From: GCA-2746365 sp964651445
Lineage (GTDB): Bacteria; Pseudomonadota; Gammaproteobacteria; SZUA-229
NCBI GenBank assembly: GCA_964651445.1
Contig: CAZYYW010000001.1
Coordinates: forward strand, 1-64,000
Reading direction: 5' to 3'
DNA: 64,000 bases
The notes beneath the pieces were generated by a model. That model did not search any database. It saw nothing but the letters and a program-made list of their open reading frames with translations, and was not told the origin of the DNA. Below are positions 61,057 through 64,000 of this stretch, one piece after another; within the stretch, counting starts at the first letter, position 1, and the number at the start of each line of letters is the position of its first letter. Made by a program: the position numbers and the translations under genes.

Positions 61057-62326
61057 TATTATTTACCCCACCAAAGCTATAGGCCAACTCTTCGTCTGAC
61101 ACTGAATTTTTTAAACATCGCATTAACTTTACAGCCTCTTTTACCAGCAACTTACCGCGTGCACGATGCAAATCATCCGGTACTTTCTGACCGTCACAAA
61201 CAAAGGCTACCGGAAGATCATGCTGAATAAGAACTGAAATTATTTCACCGAGGCTGGCTGTTTCATCTATTTTTGTAATGACACAACCCTCAAGGTTTTC
61301 TTTGCCAAAGCTGTTAACCACATCATCCAGTAAATTCATTTGCCCTGTTGCTGATAATACCAGGTAATTTTTTATATCCATATCTGGGTAATGTTTAGTG
61401 GTTATCAAATCATTTAAGTTAAGACCTTTCTGACTGAGTCCAGCGGTATCTATCAGTGTTAGGTTATGCTCTCCAGATTTTTTTTGAACTTCGTTTAACA
61501 AGTTTTCAAGTTCTTCTGCATCGCTTGCAACGTGAACAGGTATACCCAGAATACGACCATAACTACGCAGTTGTTCATGCGCACCAATACGGTAGTTATC
61601 AGTGGTGATTAATGTCACACCGCGACGACCGTGTTTTAATGCAAACCGGGCAGCAAGTTTAGCGATGGTTGTCGTTTTACCAACACCTGTCGGACCTATC
61701 AGGGAAACTATGCCACCATTGGATATAATATCCTGATCACTAATCGGCACCAAATAAGAAAGATAGTTTAAAGATTCCAACCAACTATTTTTACTCAAAC
61801 CCTTTTTTTCAAGCTTACTGGCAATGCCTCGGCTTAACCCGGGACTAATACCCAACGTTATCAACTGTTTTAATAAGTTGGCATACAAGGGTTGCACACG
61901 GCTTGTTTCGCTCCAGGAAAATTGCATCAGCGGTGCTTCCATGATGTTTCTTAAACTGGCCAATTCATCTTGAATTTTATCCAGCGTTGTTGTACTAGAA
62001 TTTGTTGACGACTCGAAGTTTGTATTCTCTACTAGACTATCGAATGAAGATTTTTGATTTGTTGATGTGTCCACTTTCATATTGTCAGGGCTGGCAACCG
62101 CGTTACTCTGCTGTACACTATTTCGATACGGATCTATTTCGCTAAGGGTATCGGGATTGCCAAGAGATGTCTGTACCATTGCATCTTCATAATCCATCGC
62201 AGCAATAATTTCTACACCACCATTAACTTGCCGGTTAGATAAAATTACCGCATCTGAGCCCTGCTCCTCGCGCAGTGCACGCATTGCCTGACGTGAATCC
62301 GGTGCAAAATAACGTTTCATTTTCAT
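61043..62326 (-). CDS. flhF: Flagellar polar-placement GTPase FlhF
   Basis: A 427-residue SRP-type GTPase. N-terminal basic domain (MKMKRYFAPDSRQAMRALREEQGSDAVILSNRQVNGG), linker of about 100 residues, NG domain with GPTGVGKTTT (about 213-222), and LIDTAGLSQKG. It sets polar placement of the flagellum. The chosen ATG (62326) has GGAG seven bases upstream; longer starts lie inside the small upstream gene. That gene's stop overlaps this ATG as ATGA. Confidence 0.93.
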   Translation of the reverse strand: MKMKRYFAPDSRQAMRALREEQGSDAVILSNRQVNGGVEIIAAMDYEDAMVQTSLGNPDTLSEIDPYRNSVQQSNAVASPDNMKVDTSTNQKSSFDSLVENTNFESSTNSSTTTLDKIQDELASLRNIMEAPLMQFSWSETSRVQPLYANLLKQLITLGISPGLSRGIASKLEKKGLSKNSWLESLNYLSYLVPISDQDIISNGGIVSLIGPTGVGKTTTIAKLAARFALKHGRRGVTLITTDNYRIGAHEQLRSYGRILGIPVHVASDAEELENLLNEVQKKSGEHNLTLIDTAGLSQKGLNLNDLITTKHYPDMDIKNYLVLSATGQMNLLDDVVNSFGKENLEGCVITKIDETASLGEIISVLIQHDLPVAFVCDGQKVPDDLHRARGKLLVKEAVKLMRCLKNSVSDEELAYSFGGVNNNGNI

Positions 62327-62430
62327 ACCGCGCTCCATTGAACAATTGCAGTTATGTAGCCCACTGCCCAAAAGGCACACACCAAAAACAGCAAACTATT
62401 TTTTTTGATATTGTTATACATGTCATTCAT
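62323..62430 (-). CDS. Small 35-residue membrane protein between flhA and flhF
   Basis: An unlisted short frame of 35 codons. GGAG lies seven bases before its ATG, as good as any ribosome site here. The predicted protein has a polar, lysine-bearing N-terminus (MNDMYNNIKKN) and one hydrophobic helix (SLLFLVCAFWAVGYITAIV), so it is a likely single-pass inner-membrane peptide. Its TGA overlaps the flhF ATG (ATGA), so translation of the two is coupled. I do not recognise the family. Confidence 0.6.
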   Translation of the reverse strand: MNDMYNNIKKNSLLFLVCAFWAVGYITAIVQWSAV

Positions 62431-62442
62431 TATTATCTCCTG

Positions 62443-64000
62443 TTACGCAGCTTTTACTTTTTGACCACCGACTGCTGCGACAACTTTAATGTTTTTACTG
62501 TCAGGAACCTCGTTATAAGCTAATACATGCAGATTTGGTGCCAAGCTTCTTAATAACCTTGCCAATGATGTCCGAATCACTGGAGAAACTAATAAAACGG
62601 CTGCGTTATTTTCAACTTCTTGCTGTTTGATACAGAGATTCAGCTCCTGAATCATCTGTTCTGCTAACCCTGGCTCCAGCCCTAAACCCGCATTTGACGC
62701 GCTTTGTACGGACTGCTGCAATATTTGTTCCAATTCGGGGCTTAAAGTGATGACGGCCATTTCTTCCGCCATACCATTTATATTTTGATAAATCTGACGT
62801 GACATCGCGGTGCGTACTGCGGTGGTTAAAACGTCAGAGTTTTGGCTTTCGCTCGCATGTTCCGCCAAAGTTTCGGCGATGGTACGCATATCACGAATCG
62901 GCACACCTTCAGCAAGCAAGTTCTGTAGCACCTTCACGACTATGCCCAGCGGTAACACTTTAGGTACCAAATCTTCCACCAGTTTAGGCGACTGTTTCGC
63001 CAACATTTCCAACAGATGCTGTACTTCTTCATGACCAATCAACTCATGTGCATGCTGGCCTAATAGGTGGCTTAAATGCGTTGCCACCACTGTGCTGCTA
63101 TCCACCACGGTATAACCCAACGTTTGCGCTTCATCACGCATGTTCGGCTCTATCCAGACCGCTTCCAGGCCAAAGGTGGGGTCTTTGGTTTTTATGCCTT
63201 TAACATTGCCAAAAACCTGACCAGGATTAATCGCCAGTTCTTTTTCTGGATAAGCCTCACCCTCACCAACCGGCACACCCATTAATATAATGCGATATGC
63301 ATTGGGTGAAAGATCAAGGTTGTCCCTTATGTGCACCGCTTGTATAAGAAAACCAAGGTCCTGCGAAAGCTTTCGACGTACACCTTTAATGCGTGACATC
63401 ATTTGCCCGCCCTGATTTTTATCAACCATTGGAATCAAGCGATAGCCAACCTCTAGGCCAACAACATCCACTATAGGCACATCATCCCAGCTTAAATCTT
63501 TAAGCTGTGGCTCGATCTCCTCGCCTTCCAGATCGACAACCTCTTGCTGCTCACTGAGCTGTTGCTGTTGATATAAATAGTATGCAACCGCACCAAAAAC
63601 GGCACTAAGTGATAAAAATACTAAATTAGGCATGCCTGGAATCAGGCCGAGACTACCAACGATGCCAGCAGTAATTGCGATTGGTCGAGGTTTGTTCAAC
63701 AACTGACCGATTACTTGCTCACCCACATCTTGCGAAGATGAGTCACGGGTCACTGCAATGGCTGCTGCCGTAGACAAGATTAAAGAAGGAATCTGTGCCA
63801 CCAGACCATCACCAATGGTCAACAGTGTGTAGTTATGCGCGGCTTCTGAAAAGGCCATATCATGCTGTATGACTCCGATACCCAAGCCAAAAATAATATT
63901 AATAAATAAAATCAATATTGCCGCAATCGCGTCGCCCCGAATAAACTTACTGGCACCGTCCATAGCGCCATAAAAATCCGCTTCACCGGTAATTTCTTGC
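62443..64000 (-). CDS. flhA: Flagellar export gate protein FlhA (5' end outside the window)
   Basis: The last 518 residues of FlhA. The frame stays open to the window edge (QEITGEADFYGAMDGASKFIRGDAIA at its start, characteristic of FlhA), so the N-terminal membrane part is cut off. Visible are the last three or so membrane segments (AILILFINIIFGLGIG; ITAGIVGSLGLIPGMPNLVFLSL), and then the cytoplasmic export-platform domain, including DPTFGLEAVWI and VDSSTVVATHL. The small membrane-protein gene follows after 12 bases. Confidence 0.95.
   Translation of the reverse strand, partial: QEITGEADFYGAMDGASKFIRGDAIAAILILFINIIFGLGIGVIQHDMAFSEAAHNYTLLTIGDGLVAQIPSLILSTAAAIAVTRDSSSQDVGEQVIGQLLNKPRPIAITAGIVGSLGLIPGMPNLVFLSLSAVFGAVAYYLYQQQQLSEQQEVVDLEGEEIEPQLKDLSWDDVPIVDVVGLEVGYRLIPMVDKNQGGQMMSRIKGVRRKLSQDLGFLIQAVHIRDNLDLSPNAYRIILMGVPVGEGEAYPEKELAINPGQVFGNVKGIKTKDPTFGLEAVWIEPNMRDEAQTLGYTVVDSSTVVATHLSHLLGQHAHELIGHEEVQHLLEMLAKQSPKLVEDLVPKVLPLGIVVKVLQNLLAEGVPIRDMRTIAETLAEHASESQNSDVLTTAVRTAMSRQIYQNINGMAEEMAVITLSPELEQILQQSVQSASNAGLGLEPGLAEQMIQELNLCIKQQEVENNAAVLLVSPVIRTSLARLLRSLAPNLHVLAYNEVPDSKNIKVVAAVGGQKVKAA

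Noticed and set aside
1..64000. CRISPR arrays, rRNA, tRNA and intact insertion sequences
   Set aside because: No regular repeat-spacer array, RNA gene signature or transposase was found by reading.

Overview
The window reads as a motile gammaproteobacterium with a polar flagellum. It carries FlhF, FleN/FlhG, FliA, FlaG, a PomAB-like stator pair and a FleQ/FlrA-type activator, and predicted sigma-54 and sigma-28 promoters sit in front of many flagellar genes. By eye the DNA is moderately AT-rich. Nothing seen here fixes the genus.

Layout. Positions 1-632 hold one unknown nuclease-like gene. Positions 679-5037 hold the filament genes on the minus strand (fliT, fliS, flaG, fliD, fliC). Positions 5082-16280 hold a flgBCDEFGHIJKL operon that ends in a TPR-sulfotransferase gene. 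Positions 16513-20455 hold flgN and flgM, then flgA behind a SPOR protein and a diguanylate cyclase. Positions 20619-27024 hold a membrane histidine kinase, a 1278-residue kinase/GGDEF/EAL hybrid and an HDOD protein. Positions 27061-33114 form a plasmid-style maintenance block: a ParB-like gene, palindromes, parB, parA, a replication initiator, an iteron origin with a DnaA box, and a probable Tus-like terminus protein. Positions 33228-37382 hold a putative zinc-uptake locus. Positions 37606-39770 hold a tyrosine recombinase and a Fic protein. Positions 40052-53499 are signalling genes: an Hsb-like partner switch, a GGDEF-EAL regulator, two large kinases and a FleQ-like activator. Positions 53571-64000 hold motAB, an OmpR-type regulator, an unknown lipoprotein, two HDOD genes, and fliA, fleN, flhF and flhA.

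The genes appear to form one regulatory system. FlgM and FliA are both encoded here. Eleven good or fair matches to a FliA promoter lie upstream of the filament genes, flgM, motAB, both HDOD genes, the lipoprotein, the STAS partner-switch operon, the GGDEF-EAL regulator and large kinases. Three clear sigma-54 promoters lie upstream of flgB, the diguanylate cyclase operon and the GGDEF-EAL regulator. The c-di-GMP enzymes, the FleQ-like protein that keeps its predicted c-di-GMP-binding residues, and the HsbA-like protein point to a switch that ties motility to c-di-GMP.

The most unusual feature is a complete iteron origin with parAB in the middle of the flagellar and c-di-GMP region. The molecule may be a chromid or megaplasmid that carries the motility regulon, or a plasmid may have integrated into the chromosome here. 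The sequence alone does not decide. A second unusual feature is an undescribed 35-residue membrane protein gene between flhA and flhF, with a strong ribosome site and a stop codon that overlaps the flhF start.
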